From: DATFHX01 sp035247945
GTDB lineage: Bacteria > Patescibacteriota > Saccharimonadia > Saccharimonadales > Saccharimonadaceae
DNA length: 61,849 bases
Direction of reading: 5' to 3'
Assembly (NCBI GenBank): GCA_035247945.1
Contig: DATFHX010000022.1
Coordinates: 1-61,849, forward strand
Numbering within the stretch: position 1 is the first letter of the stretch; every line of letters starts with the position of its first letter. Under the pieces are notes generated by a model. It was not told where the DNA came from. It made no database searches and was given only the letters and a program-made list of their open reading frames with translations. The translations under genes and the position numbers were made by a program. Positions 52,765 through 60,857 of the stretch are shown here, in pieces.

Positions 52765-53733
52765 ATGGCAAAAATTAGAATTGTATCTATTGGAGCGGCA
52801 GTACAGGATGTATTTCTTAGTCATAGTCCTGAGTTCAAGCCTGTAGCAGAGAACCCGCATGAGAGCTTCCTTAAACTTGAACTTGGCGCGAAGGCGGATG
52901 TGAATAATATTAATTTTGAAACTGGTGGTGGGGCGACCAATGCGGCCGTAACATTTTCCCGGCAAGGGATTCATTCTGAATTTATGGGCACGATCGCCCA
53001 TGACCCAGCTGGGCGGGCTGTCCTTGAGGAGCTCGACCGCGAGGGCGTCGACACACGTCGTGTAAGTTATTCTACAAAATATCACACAGGATATTCAGTA
53101 CTTCTTCTCGCTCCGACTGGTGAGCGGACTATATTGACATATCGAGGTGCCTCTACCCACTATGATATTAAGAACTTCGATCTCAGTGACAGCGATGCTG
53201 ACTGGCTTTATGTATCAAGCATGGCAGGCAGTCTGGACGTTCTCGACAAAGTGTTCCAGCAGGCGAAAAAGCTGGGAATGAAGATTATGTTCAACCCTGG
53301 AAAGGGTGAATTGGCTCAGATAGAGAAACTCAAAACACTACTTGATGATGTTGAAGTTCTCTCACTTAATCGTGACGAAATGCAGCTACTTGTTAACGGT
53401 GATGATCTTGAAACGCTCGTGCGTCGCGGTCATCATTTTAGCCCCGTCGTTATTGTGAGTGATGGTCCTAATGGTGTTATAGCGACTGACGGGAAGTCTA
53501 TTGTTCGGGCTGGGATGTATGAGGACGTCCCTGTTGTTGATAGGACGGGCGCGGGCGATGCCTTTGGTTCCGGATTTTTAAGCCAGTGGGCAACGGGGAA
53601 AACACTACAGGAATCCGTTATTTTTGCGAGCGCTAACTCGACCTCAGTTGTCACAAAAATAGGTGCAAAGGCGGGTATTTTACATCAGGACGCTTCGCTC
53701 CATGCGATGCCGATTCATGAAAAGGAATTCTAA
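52765..53733 (+). CDS. PfkB-family carbohydrate kinase
   Basis: A 322-aa ribokinase-fold kinase. GGGATNAAVTFSRQG near 52 is the sugar-binding signature and DRTGAGDAFGSGFL near 257 contains the catalytic Asp and anion hole. Substrate is not determined; ribokinase, fructokinase or 1-phosphofructokinase roles all fit. Its place after fba suggests sugar-phosphate entry. GGTAGGGAG precedes the ATG. Confidence 0.9.
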   Translation: MAKIRIVSIGAAVQDVFLSHSPEFKPVAENPHESFLKLELGAKADVNNINFETGGGATNAAVTFSRQGIHSEFMGTIAHDPAGRAVLEELDREGVDTRRVSYSTKYHTGYSVLLLAPTGERTILTYRGASTHYDIKNFDLSDSDADWLYVSSMAGSLDVLDKVFQQAKKLGMKIMFNPGKGELAQIEKLKTLLDDVEVLSLNRDEMQLLVNGDDLETLVRRGHHFSPVVIVSDGPNGVIATDGKSIVRAGMYEDVPVVDRTGAGDAFGSGFLSQWATGKTLQESVIFASANSTSVVTKIGAKAGILHQDASLHAMPIHEKEF

Positions 53734-53751
53734 CAGTAGTCATAAGCGTGA

Positions 53752-53757
53752 TATACT
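53752..53757 (+). promoter_or_regulatory. -10 box upstream of the micro-ORF/415-aa gene
   Basis: TATACT ends 9 nt before the ATG of the eight-codon upstream frame. Confidence 0.55.
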
Positions 53758-53766
53758 TAGTCTAGT

Positions 53767-53793
53767 ATGACAACAACTAAGGAGCGAAACTGA
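53767..53793 (+). CDS. Eight-codon upstream ORF, coupled to the 415-aa gene
   Basis: ATG ACA ACA ACT AAG GAG CGA, then AAC and TGA, encodes MTTTKERN. The ATG lies 9 nt after a promoter box, so it is near the mRNA 5' end. The AAGGAG codons double as the ribosome site for the next gene, and TGA overlaps its start (TGATG). Confidence 0.4.
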   Translation: MTTTKERN

Positions 53794-55040
53794 TGGCAAA
53801 AGTCCTGCGTGATCTGCTTGATGCGGAAGAGCCTATTTTTTCACTTGCATTAAAACAGCTCGAGCAAGCCAGTGGTAATCATGGCAATGACGTACGACTA
53901 ATTGCTGAATTGACTGAGAAAACTCATCGAGCTATGCGAGCTATGCGGCTTGATCCTGCAAATACGACGGGCCGTGAATTCTATCAAGCGCTGCTTGCCC
54001 ATGTTCATGATGACAATGAGCGTGTAACAAAGATACTTGGCGCATCTGACAGCAGCGACGTACGTGATTTAGTACCCCGTTTGATTAAGACGGCTAACGA
54101 AGTTGATTTCGATCGAAAAGTATTCGTTCTTAAACACGATAAAGCGAAGGAGTTTCTTCGACAAATGCCTCCAGTAAAGTTAATGAGGCATTTGGGGTAT
54201 GAATCAGTTGACGATCTTCTTAGTGGTGAGGACTTTGATGAACTTTATACGGCACTTCGTTTTTCTGAAGGCCCAGAGTGGCTGAATGCATACAACGAGT
54301 TGTTTAAGACGGTTACGTCCCAGGACTACGAAGAACGAAATATTCGCATACTTGCGATGGATCACGAGAAATATGTTGATTTAGCTGAGCATTTTACTCA
54401 AAAAAAGCTTCATAACGTAACTCATACAAAAGAGCTTGGTGTAATTGTTGTTGTACCTCTCAGAGCTTCACATTCTAAAGGCCTAACATTAAAAACGCTT
54501 CCGCTTCTTCTTCATTATTTGAATGAAGTCAAGTTATACTCAAGTTTTTTCAAGCTGAAGGCAAAGAAGGCTAATTTTGGTGAGATAGTCGTCGAAACCC
54601 TGATTGCAGATCCTGGCAATGCCGGCCAGATGGCGGGTCAATACGTTCATTGGAGAGTCGTACAGCGTTACTTCGGAAAACTAAAGGATGAATCTCATAA
54701 AGAAGCATTCGAGCCTCATGTTCATCCCGAAGACCTTCACTGGAGGCGAGCCGAAGATTTGTTGTATCAGATTGATCCCCAGATGGAATTTTGGAAGGAT
54801 AACGATTACGTAGGTATGCTTTTTGATGGGCTTCCTATACCACTTAACTTTGTTGATATTTCATTGAGCTATGCGAATGAGATGACCTATGAAGATCGTT
54901 ACTACTACCATTTCCGAGAGAGTCTATGGAACGAGATATTTATTCGCTATATGACCTATTCGAATCTAAAGCAGCAGATCTTGAACGAGCTTGATAATAA
55001 TATGATTGCTCCCGAACGGCTGAACATCAGAAAGGACTAA
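53793..55040 (+). CDS. Unassigned 415-aa soluble protein
   Basis: No family is recognised. The protein is rich in helices and charged residues and has no membrane segment. The N-terminal 100 residues are helical (EEPIFSLALKQLEQASGN). A central segment (VTHTKELGVIVVVPLRASHSKG near 209) looks like a beta-strand pair. The last third holds EPHVHPEDLHWRRAEDLLYQ and several His/Glu pairs that could bind metal. AAGGAG in the overlapping micro-ORF serves as ribosome site. It sits upstream of a LOG-like gene. Confidence 0.75.
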   Translation: MAKVLRDLLDAEEPIFSLALKQLEQASGNHGNDVRLIAELTEKTHRAMRAMRLDPANTTGREFYQALLAHVHDDNERVTKILGASDSSDVRDLVPRLIKTANEVDFDRKVFVLKHDKAKEFLRQMPPVKLMRHLGYESVDDLLSGEDFDELYTALRFSEGPEWLNAYNELFKTVTSQDYEERNIRILAMDHEKYVDLAEHFTQKKLHNVTHTKELGVIVVVPLRASHSKGLTLKTLPLLLHYLNEVKLYSSFFKLKAKKANFGEIVVETLIADPGNAGQMAGQYVHWRVVQRYFGKLKDESHKEAFEPHVHPEDLHWRRAEDLLYQIDPQMEFWKDNDYVGMLFDGLPIPLNFVDISLSYANEMTYEDRYYYHFRESLWNEIFIRYMTYSNLKQQILNELDNNMIAPERLNIRKD

Positions 55041-55046
55041 GATTCA

Positions 55047-55655
55047 ATGAGGTATCAAATTTGTGTATCAGGCGCTGCGAGCGGCGATACTGTACATGCA
55101 TCTCACCAACTCGCATATGAGCTCGGTAAAGCCATTGCTGAGCAAGGGAAAACACTACTAACGGGCGCTACAGTGGGCCTGCCGCACTATGCTGCAATGG
55201 GCTTTATGAGCGTACCTGATTCAAAAGGTGTATCAGTTGGGTTTTCGCCTGCATCGTCATTTCGTGAGCATGTGTCAACATACCGACTTCCTACGCGTGA
55301 ATTCGACTATATTAATTTTACAGGCATGGAATATGTTGGAAGGGATGTGCACCTCGTTCGAAGCTGTGATGGAATTATCACAGTCGGTGGGCGTATGGGG
55401 AGTTTGCACGAACTCTCAACTGCGCTTGAGAGTCGCAAAGTAATTGGTGTTCTTCTGGGGAGTGGAGGACTGGCCGACTTTACGAGAACACTTCTTCAGC
55501 ATATCGAAGCTCCTGGCGCTAAGGACGTAATCTTTGATACGGATCCAGCGCGTCTTGTCGAAAAGGTGAATATCCAGCTAGATAAACTATATTCAGATTT
55601 TGAGCACGATGGAACGGACGCGCAGATAAGTCCAAAGCGTGCAGGAAGAGGCTAG
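55047..55655 (+). CDS. LOG/SLOG-like Rossmann nucleotide-binding protein
   Basis: A 202-aa protein with a Rossmann-type start (YQICVSGAASGDTVHASHQLAYELGKAIAEQG, read in two halves) and a later GIITVGGRMGSLHELSTALES near 110-130, which parallels the PGGxGTxxE nucleotide-binding loop of LOG/SLOG-fold proteins but with GRMGSLHE. Members cleave or bind nucleotides; function here is open. It begins 6 nt after the upstream gene stop. Confidence 0.75.
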   Translation: MRYQICVSGAASGDTVHASHQLAYELGKAIAEQGKTLLTGATVGLPHYAAMGFMSVPDSKGVSVGFSPASSFREHVSTYRLPTREFDYINFTGMEYVGRDVHLVRSCDGIITVGGRMGSLHELSTALESRKVIGVLLGSGGLADFTRTLLQHIEAPGAKDVIFDTDPARLVEKVNIQLDKLYSDFEHDGTDAQISPKRAGRG

Positions 55656-55661
55656 ATAAAA

Positions 55662-56399
55662 GTGGGTGCGCGAGAGCGCGGAAGCGCCGTGGTGATTCTT
55701 GTTTCAGTACTCACACTCGCGCTTTGCGTGGCGCTTGGAATTTTGTTTTATCAAAACTTTGTAGCAAAGCCATCCCCAACACCACAGGATACTACAGACG
55801 AAGCAAGCCGCGCAGCCACACCTCTCGTAAAAGAAGCGGCTTTTGGTGGAACGATTTACGAGTTGCAATATCCAGCAAACGGATGGTCGGCAACAACAAG
55901 CTTAGTTGAAAATGCTCGATTGGGCGATTCTAAGACCTATTTTGACAATTCAGACGGCACGGTGCGTGTTGAGTTTGATCTTTATGAGACAAGGGGCGAG
56001 GATTCATGCGACTCAAACTCAGAAAGGAAAATAGGATATATATCCATCGATCAAGCGAGTAATAGTGTGCTCACGGATGAAGTACTTTACCTCGTTGAGA
56101 CGATTTTTGATGGGCCGGAAGGTGGATATGTCTATAAAATAGGACTTACTCCGGATGGTGGCGCAACTCATGCCACGTTGGGCCAAACTATGTGTACAAT
56201 TGCCTCTGTGGGAACAACTCCAAGAGTAATGAATGGTGATACGCTGAAGCGCCCGGTAGTGGTAGCCAGTATTCAGTTTCCGAAAGTCGATGCAGAATTT
56301 CATTCCAAGATTCCAGACATGAAGACCGTCAAAGACCTCCTAGATACTGACTCATACAAGCAAGCGAAGACCATACTACTGTCGGCACGCAAAAAATAG
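55662..56399 (+). CDS. Membrane-anchored extracytoplasmic protein, 245 aa
   Basis: GTG start, one membrane helix (about 9-31), a Thr/Pro/Ser-rich linker, and a beta-rich domain with two Cys (EDSCDSNS and QTMCTIA) that may form a disulphide. No family is recognised. It probably shares a transcript with the two upstream genes. Confidence 0.65.
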   Translation: MGARERGSAVVILVSVLTLALCVALGILFYQNFVAKPSPTPQDTTDEASRAATPLVKEAAFGGTIYELQYPANGWSATTSLVENARLGDSKTYFDNSDGTVRVEFDLYETRGEDSCDSNSERKIGYISIDQASNSVLTDEVLYLVETIFDGPEGGYVYKIGLTPDGGATHATLGQTMCTIASVGTTPRVMNGDTLKRPVVVASIQFPKVDAEFHSKIPDMKTVKDLLDTDSYKQAKTILLSARKK

Positions 56400-56405
56400 T
56401 ATACT
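56400..56405 (+). promoter_or_regulatory. -10 box of uvrB
   Basis: TATACT ends 7 nt before the ATG at 56413, predicting a leaderless transcript. Confidence 0.55.
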
Positions 56406-56412
56406 GGAACAG

Positions 56413-58386
56413 ATGAACCAAGAATTTCGTCTGCAAACCAAATATCAACCAACAGGTGATCAGCCCCAAGCGATCGCTCAATTGGTTGCTGGCCTCGATG
56501 CGGGTGAACGTGAACAAACATTACTTGGTGTTACCGGTAGTGGTAAAACTTTTACGATGGCAAACATCATTCAGCGGCGTCAAGTGCCTACGCTCGTCCT
56601 TGCACATAACAAAACGCTCGCAGCGCAACTCTATAGCGAGTTCAAGTCATTCTTTCCTGAAAACGAAGTGCATTACTTTGTGAGTTATTTTGATTACTAT
56701 CAGCCTGAAGCGTATATAAGCAGCAGTGACACATATATAGAAAAAGATAGCAAGATTAACGATGAGATTGATCGACTCAGGCATGCCGCAACGAGTGCTC
56801 TTTTGACGCATCGTGACGTTATTATCATTGCAAGTGTCAGTTGTATCTATGGAATTGGTTCTCCTGATGACTATGCAGAGATGTCTATTTCTATAGAGCG
56901 TGGCCAAAGGCGGCAACAAGATAAGTTTGTGCGCCTCCTAACGGATATTCAATACACTCGTAATGATATTGATTTTCACCGCGGTACATTCCGGGTTAAG
57001 GGAGATGTCGTCGATGTATTTCCCGCGGGTAGTGATTTTGCATATCGAATTGAATTCTTTGGAGATGAAGTTGATCGTATTACACAGATTGATCCACTTA
57101 CGGGCGAGATCATGGGTGAACCGGCGACAATTAAAATATTCCCAAGTAGCCACTATGTAACTCCAAAGGAAAAGACGGCGCATGCGATTGAGGGTATCAA
57201 ACAGGAGTTTGAAGAACGTCTTGCCTGGTTCGAAAAGCATGATAAATTTCTCGAGGCTCAGCGGCTCAGTCAACGTACGAAATATGATATTGAAATGCTT
57301 GAAGAAACGGGTTTTGTAAAGGGTATTGAAAACTACAGTAGATACCTAACAAATCGAGAACCTGGAGAGCAGCCGGCAACCCTTCTTGACTATTTCCCCG
57401 ATGATTTCCTTCTCTTAGTAGATGAAAGTCACCAGAGTCTTCCTCAGGTTCGAGGTATGTATAACGGAGACCGCGCACGAAAGGAAGTACTTGTTGAACA
57501 CGGATTTCGTTTGCCCTCCGCGCTTGATAACCGTCCTCTAAAATTTGAAGAGTTTGATCGTCATATTAACCAAGCAATTTATGTCTCTGCGACGCCAGGT
57601 GACTATGAGCTCGAACATAGCCCTGAACCGGCACAGCAAATTATTCGCCCAACTGGTCTACTCGATCCCGAAATAATTATTCGTCCCACAAAAGGACAGG
57701 TGGACGATCTAATTGCCGAAATTAATGATCGTATTGCCCAGAGTCAACGTGTGCTAGTTACGACACTTACTAAGCGGATGGCGGAAGATCTGTCGACATA
57801 TCTTCAGGAAATTGGCATCAAGACTGCATATATCCATAGCGACATCGACACACTCGAACGCGGAGATATCCTCAAAGAGCTGCGCCTTGGTACGTATGAC
57901 GTTCTCGTTGGTATTAACCTGCTTCGTGAAGGCCTTGACTTGCCTGAAGTGAGCATGGTTGCAATTATGGATGCCGACAAAGAGGGCTTTCTTAGAAGCG
58001 AAAGTGCCTTGATACAAACGATTGGACGTGCGGCACGTCATGAAAATGGTACGGTGTACATGTATGCGGATACGACAACGAGATCCATGCAGGCTGCAAT
58101 AGATGAGACGAATCGACGTCGGGGTGTGCAAGAAGCATACAACAAGGAGCATGGTATTACGCCAACGAGTGTCGCTAAGGAAATCGATGAAGGACTTCGT
58201 GCGATTATTCCTGACAAAGATAAAGATAAGAAATTAAAACTGGATCTCAAGAAGATTCCAAAAGATGAGTACGGCTCCCTCATTAAAGATCTTACGGGAC
58301 AGATGGAGCTTGCAAGTGCTAATCTAGAATTTGAAAAAGCGGCAGAACTTCGAGATATGATTAGTGACCTGAAGGCAAAGATGTAA
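56413..58386 (+). CDS. uvrB: Excinuclease ABC subunit B
   Basis: A 657-aa nucleotide-excision-repair helicase that receives damaged DNA from UvrA and recruits UvrC. Walker A is GVTGSGKTFT near 39, the damage-probing beta-hairpin spans YFDYYQPEAYI near 92, the DESH box is LLVDESHQSLPQ, and the C-terminal UvrC-binding UVR motif is near 622-655. Full length. No SD is seen; the start follows the promoter box directly. Confidence 0.97.
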   Translation: MNQEFRLQTKYQPTGDQPQAIAQLVAGLDAGEREQTLLGVTGSGKTFTMANIIQRRQVPTLVLAHNKTLAAQLYSEFKSFFPENEVHYFVSYFDYYQPEAYISSSDTYIEKDSKINDEIDRLRHAATSALLTHRDVIIIASVSCIYGIGSPDDYAEMSISIERGQRRQQDKFVRLLTDIQYTRNDIDFHRGTFRVKGDVVDVFPAGSDFAYRIEFFGDEVDRITQIDPLTGEIMGEPATIKIFPSSHYVTPKEKTAHAIEGIKQEFEERLAWFEKHDKFLEAQRLSQRTKYDIEMLEETGFVKGIENYSRYLTNREPGEQPATLLDYFPDDFLLLVDESHQSLPQVRGMYNGDRARKEVLVEHGFRLPSALDNRPLKFEEFDRHINQAIYVSATPGDYELEHSPEPAQQIIRPTGLLDPEIIIRPTKGQVDDLIAEINDRIAQSQRVLVTTLTKRMAEDLSTYLQEIGIKTAYIHSDIDTLERGDILKELRLGTYDVLVGINLLREGLDLPEVSMVAIMDADKEGFLRSESALIQTIGRAARHENGTVYMYADTTTRSMQAAIDETNRRRGVQEAYNKEHGITPTSVAKEIDEGLRAIIPDKDKDKKLKLDLKKIPKDEYGSLIKDLTGQMELASANLEFEKAAELRDMISDLKAKM

Positions 58387-58388
58387 TA

Positions 58389-58415
58389 GTGGCCGCCGGG
58401 GTTCCCGGCGGCCAC
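58389..58415 (-). terminator. Hairpin behind the 97-aa cassette
   Basis: A 12-bp perfect GC stem (58389-58400 with 58404-58415) with a 3-nt loop begins right after the uvrB stop. The minus-strand tail TATTACATCTTT has only a weak T-run. It could also end uvrB transcription. Confidence 0.65.
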
Positions 58416-58417
58416 AC

Positions 58418-58711
58418 CTATGAAGCAAGGGTGAGCCCAAGGTTCCTTAGCACAGTGCAGATGACCAGTGCCATGTGACGCTGATACTGCAGCTTCGCTT
58501 CTCCTCGCTTTCCATACCACGGTTCGGCGGCTTCCGCATGGCGGCGGAAAGTTAGTGTGTCAAAGCGATCGTTCGGGTTATCGACCGCCATTTGACTCAG
58601 CCCGACGCGAAATTCGTGACTTAGCTTGGTGCGAAGTGCTGAGGTTGCGGTGTGCTCAGTGGCGAGCCTGACAATAAGCGTATCATCGGACTGCCATTCG
58701 TATATCGGCAT
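58418..58711 (-). CDS. GC-rich cassette: orphan 97-aa protein
   Basis: No family is recognised. It is soluble: a beta-rich first part (IYEWQSDDTLIVRLAT), then helices with HEFRVGL and a C-terminal hydrophobic helix (ALVICTVLRNLGLTL). AGGAGG precedes a double ATG; the second (58711) has the better spacing. A minus-strand TATGCT at 58740-58745 is a likely -10. Confidence 0.6.
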   Translation of the reverse strand: MPIYEWQSDDTLIVRLATEHTATSALRTKLSHEFRVGLSQMAVDNPNDRFDTLTFRRHAEAAEPWYGKRGEAKLQYQRHMALVICTVLRNLGLTLAS

Positions 58712-58759
58712 CATCCCTCCTGATGTAGGCGCCTCAACTAGCATAATGCGCATCTATAA

Positions 58760-58807
58760 AAATGAAAAGGTCCGAGTGTGGTGTATTTTCGCACACCACA
58801 CTCGGAC
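58760..58807 (-). terminator. Terminator of the 65-aa cassette
   Basis: A 14-bp perfect stem (58770-58783 with 58794-58807) followed on the minus strand by TTTTCATTTTT. Confidence 0.85.
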
Positions 58808-58834
58808 TGGCTTACCGCCCCTCACATTACATGC

Positions 58835-59032
58835 TCAGAGATCGTCCGGATGGATCCAGACTTTGCATCCGTTGCTCTTTTCGACAAGAACATGCTCTGG
58901 AGTTGGTTGATCGGGGACACTTTTGAGGTCGAAGTATCTTCCGAAGAGGCGGGCGCCATCTGCGATGGCGTCAACGATGCCGTCTGCGGCAGCTTCTACG
59001 AGCGGCACGAGGCCGCGACGCTTGCTAGACAT
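58835..59032 (-). CDS. GC-rich cassette: orphan 65-aa protein
   Basis: No family is recognised. A helical Ala/Asp-rich first half (LVEAAADGIVDAIADGARLFGR) and a short C-terminal part ending KVWIHPDDL. AGGAGAAC precedes the ATG by 2-5 nt. It is divergent from the 73-aa cassette, sharing one promoter region. Confidence 0.6.
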   Translation of the reverse strand: MSSKRRGLVPLVEAAADGIVDAIADGARLFGRYFDLKSVPDQPTPEHVLVEKSNGCKVWIHPDDL

Positions 59033-59058
59033 TGTTCTCCTGTTCGGCTTGGATCAAC

Positions 59059-59087
59059 TAGAAATTATAATATTTATGTTGTATACT
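59059..59087. promoter_or_regulatory. Overlapping divergent promoters of two cassettes
   Basis: Minus-strand TATAAT (59064-59069) and plus-strand TATACT (59082-59087) lie 12 nt apart. The -35 region of the plus promoter falls on the minus -10, so the two genes may compete for RNA polymerase. Leaders of about 25 and 30 nt follow. Confidence 0.55.
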
Positions 59088-59123
59088 GTCAAATGCCACA
59101 CTAGTAGCGAAACTGGAGAGCTA

Positions 59124-59345
59124 ATGGCATCTGAAAAATTCATTGTGAAGCGTACGGACGGCTTCTATCTGAGGGCGTCGTACAACATCGGAGCGGGGAA
59201 TAACCCCGTGATCATGGGCCAGATCACTTGGCGCCAACGCCGCGAGGACGCCTCGCGGTATCCGACCCAGCTTTTCGCAGAACAAATCGCAGGACAGCTG
59301 GACAACCCTCCCCGCGGAGTTCAGATCATCGTCGAAGCGGTGTGA
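59124..59345 (+). CDS. GC-rich cassette: orphan 73-aa protein
   Basis: A soluble, probably beta-rich protein (KFIVKRTDGFYLRASYN; PVIMGQITWRQRRE) with a C-terminal helix and strand. No family is recognised. I counted 51 of 73 codons ending in G or C (70%), while the helicase gene next to it shows many A/T endings. CTGGAGAG precedes the ATG by 4 nt. Confidence 0.6.
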   Translation: MASEKFIVKRTDGFYLRASYNIGAGNNPVIMGQITWRQRREDASRYPTQLFAEQIAGQLDNPPRGVQIIVEAV

Positions 59346-59349
59346 GCCT

Positions 59350-59378
59350 TGGGGCTGGACGAACCTCGTCCAGCCCCA
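59350..59378 (+). terminator. Hairpin behind the 73-aa cassette
   Basis: A 13-bp perfect stem (59350-59362 with 59366-59378) with a 3-nt loop; the following T-tract (GTTACCTTG) is weak. Confidence 0.7.
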
Positions 59379-59407
59379 GTTACCTTGCAAGAAATGCCTA
59401 CTTGTGC

Positions 59408-59590
59408 TATAATGAAATTATTGCATTCAACAGAATGTCGAGCTTCTTTTCAAAGATGCGCGCACCTCTATTAAATCGCTACTTATGTAGCTGGCGCGAC
59501 CACCGAAATATTCTCTCGCTGTTCTTTAAGAGACAACATTGTCTTGTCTGCAAAACAGCCACTACTTTAGATTTAGAAAGGTTTATTCTC
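59408..59590 (+). promoter_or_regulatory. Promoter and long structured leader of the DEAD-box gene
   Basis: An extended -10, TGCTATAAT (box 59408-59413), predicts a start near 59420 and a leader of about 170 nt, against 0-50 nt elsewhere in this window. The leader contains AGACAA-CA-TTGTCT near 59532-59545 and other short complementary runs. An AGAAAGG site lies 9 nt before the start. Long leaders are known for cold-shock helicase genes such as csdA; regulation here is inferred. Confidence 0.5.
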
Positions 59591-60814
59591 ATGGCTTTTG
59601 AACAACGACGCACTCGTCGCCCTTACCAAGGGCGTCCTACAAACGGACGTTCTTTTGGAGGAGGTCGACGAACTGGGGGTGGCAAGCGCGGCCCTGCTAA
59701 GAAATACATTCATCCGTCAAAATTTATTAATAAGGCAGTCTCCAAGGCTGAGGAAGTTCCTTATGAAGCGACACATAAGTTTGCTGACTTTCCATTTGGA
59801 TCTGAACTACATCACAATATTTCTAAGAAAGGCTATGTAACTCCGAGTGCTATTCAGGACCAGGCAATCCCTCATATTATTGATGGGAAAGACGTTATTG
59901 GACTTGCGAATACGGGAACCGGTAAGACAGCGGCATTTCTTCTTCCAATTATTGAACGACAAAGTGGGATCATGCTTCGTCCAAGTGTGCTTATTATTGC
60001 ACCTACGCGCGAGCTAGCGCAGCAGATTGATGAGCAATTCCGTGAATTTAGTCGTGGACTTGGTCTTTACTCTACCCTTATTGTTGGGGGAGTAAACATC
60101 GATCGTCAGCTTCGTGACCTTAAGCGCCGTCCGCATTTCATTATTGGTACACCAGGACGAATTAAGGATCTTATCCAGCGTCGTGCCCTCCAACTTAAGA
60201 ACATGACAACACTTGTTCTGGACGAAGCGGACCGCATGCTTGATATGGGATTCCTTCCCGATATTCGCCAGATTGTAGGAGAGATGCCCGAAGAGCGCCA
60301 AACCCTCTTCTTCAGTGCCACGATCACGCCAGAAATTGCTGCGCTTACAAAAGACTTCTTGAAGGATCCTGTTACGGTGTCAGTACGTACGGGTGAGACG
60401 AGCGACCACATCGAACAAGATATAGTCGAAACTCGTGACAAAAACCATAAGATCGAGGTCCTTGTAAATATGCTGAGCGATGAGGCATTTGAGAAGGTTC
60501 TTGTGTTTGGTGAAACGAAGTTTGGCGTTCAGCGCCTTAGTGACCACTTGGACAATAGTGGAATTCCGTCAGTCGCAATTCATGGTAACAAAAATCAATC
60601 ACAGCGGCAGCGTGCCCTGAAACAATTCAAGGATGAGCGTGTGCGTGTTATGGTCGCAACGGATGTTGCAGCTCGTGGTCTCGACATTCCAAATGTTACA
60701 CACGTGATTAACTTTGACACCCCGCAGACATACGAAGACTACGTACATCGTATTGGACGAACTGGACGTGGTGGTGCACGTGGTAATGCATTTACTTTTA
60801 TCGACCCTCGATAA
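59591..60814 (+). CDS. DEAD-box RNA helicase
   Basis: A 407-aa ATP-dependent RNA helicase. A basic Arg/Gly-rich start (EQRRTRRPYQGR, SFGGGRRTGGGKRG) is followed by the core: Q motif near 83, ANTGTGKTAAF (motif I) near 105, PTRELAQQ (Ia), VLDEADRM (II), SAT (III), and HRIGRTGRGG (VI) near the end. It lacks the long C-terminal tail of CsdA/DeaD. Likely unwinds RNA during ribosome assembly or mRNA decay. The ATG at 59591 is set by motif start and AGAAAGG; a longer frame through the leader is rejected. Confidence 0.95.
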   Translation: MAFEQRRTRRPYQGRPTNGRSFGGGRRTGGGKRGPAKKYIHPSKFINKAVSKAEEVPYEATHKFADFPFGSELHHNISKKGYVTPSAIQDQAIPHIIDGKDVIGLANTGTGKTAAFLLPIIERQSGIMLRPSVLIIAPTRELAQQIDEQFREFSRGLGLYSTLIVGGVNIDRQLRDLKRRPHFIIGTPGRIKDLIQRRALQLKNMTTLVLDEADRMLDMGFLPDIRQIVGEMPEERQTLFFSATITPEIAALTKDFLKDPVTVSVRTGETSDHIEQDIVETRDKNHKIEVLVNMLSDEAFEKVLVFGETKFGVQRLSDHLDNSGIPSVAIHGNKNQSQRQRALKQFKDERVRVMVATDVAARGLDIPNVTHVINFDTPQTYEDYVHRIGRTGRGGARGNAFTFIDPR

Positions 60815-60829
60815 GCTAACTGGTAATGA

Positions 60830-60857
60830 TAAAAAAGGCTCTGACGGAGCCTTTTTA
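60830..60857. terminator. Bidirectional terminator behind the helicase gene
   Basis: AAAAAAGGCTC and GAGCCTTTTT pair around TGACG. It also ends the convergent kinase-like gene. Confidence 0.85.

Noticed and set aside
59228..59590. A long N-terminal extension of the DEAD-box helicase
   Set aside because: It would run through the 73-aa cassette, its hairpin and the helicase promoter; the family N-terminus and ribosome site point to 59591.
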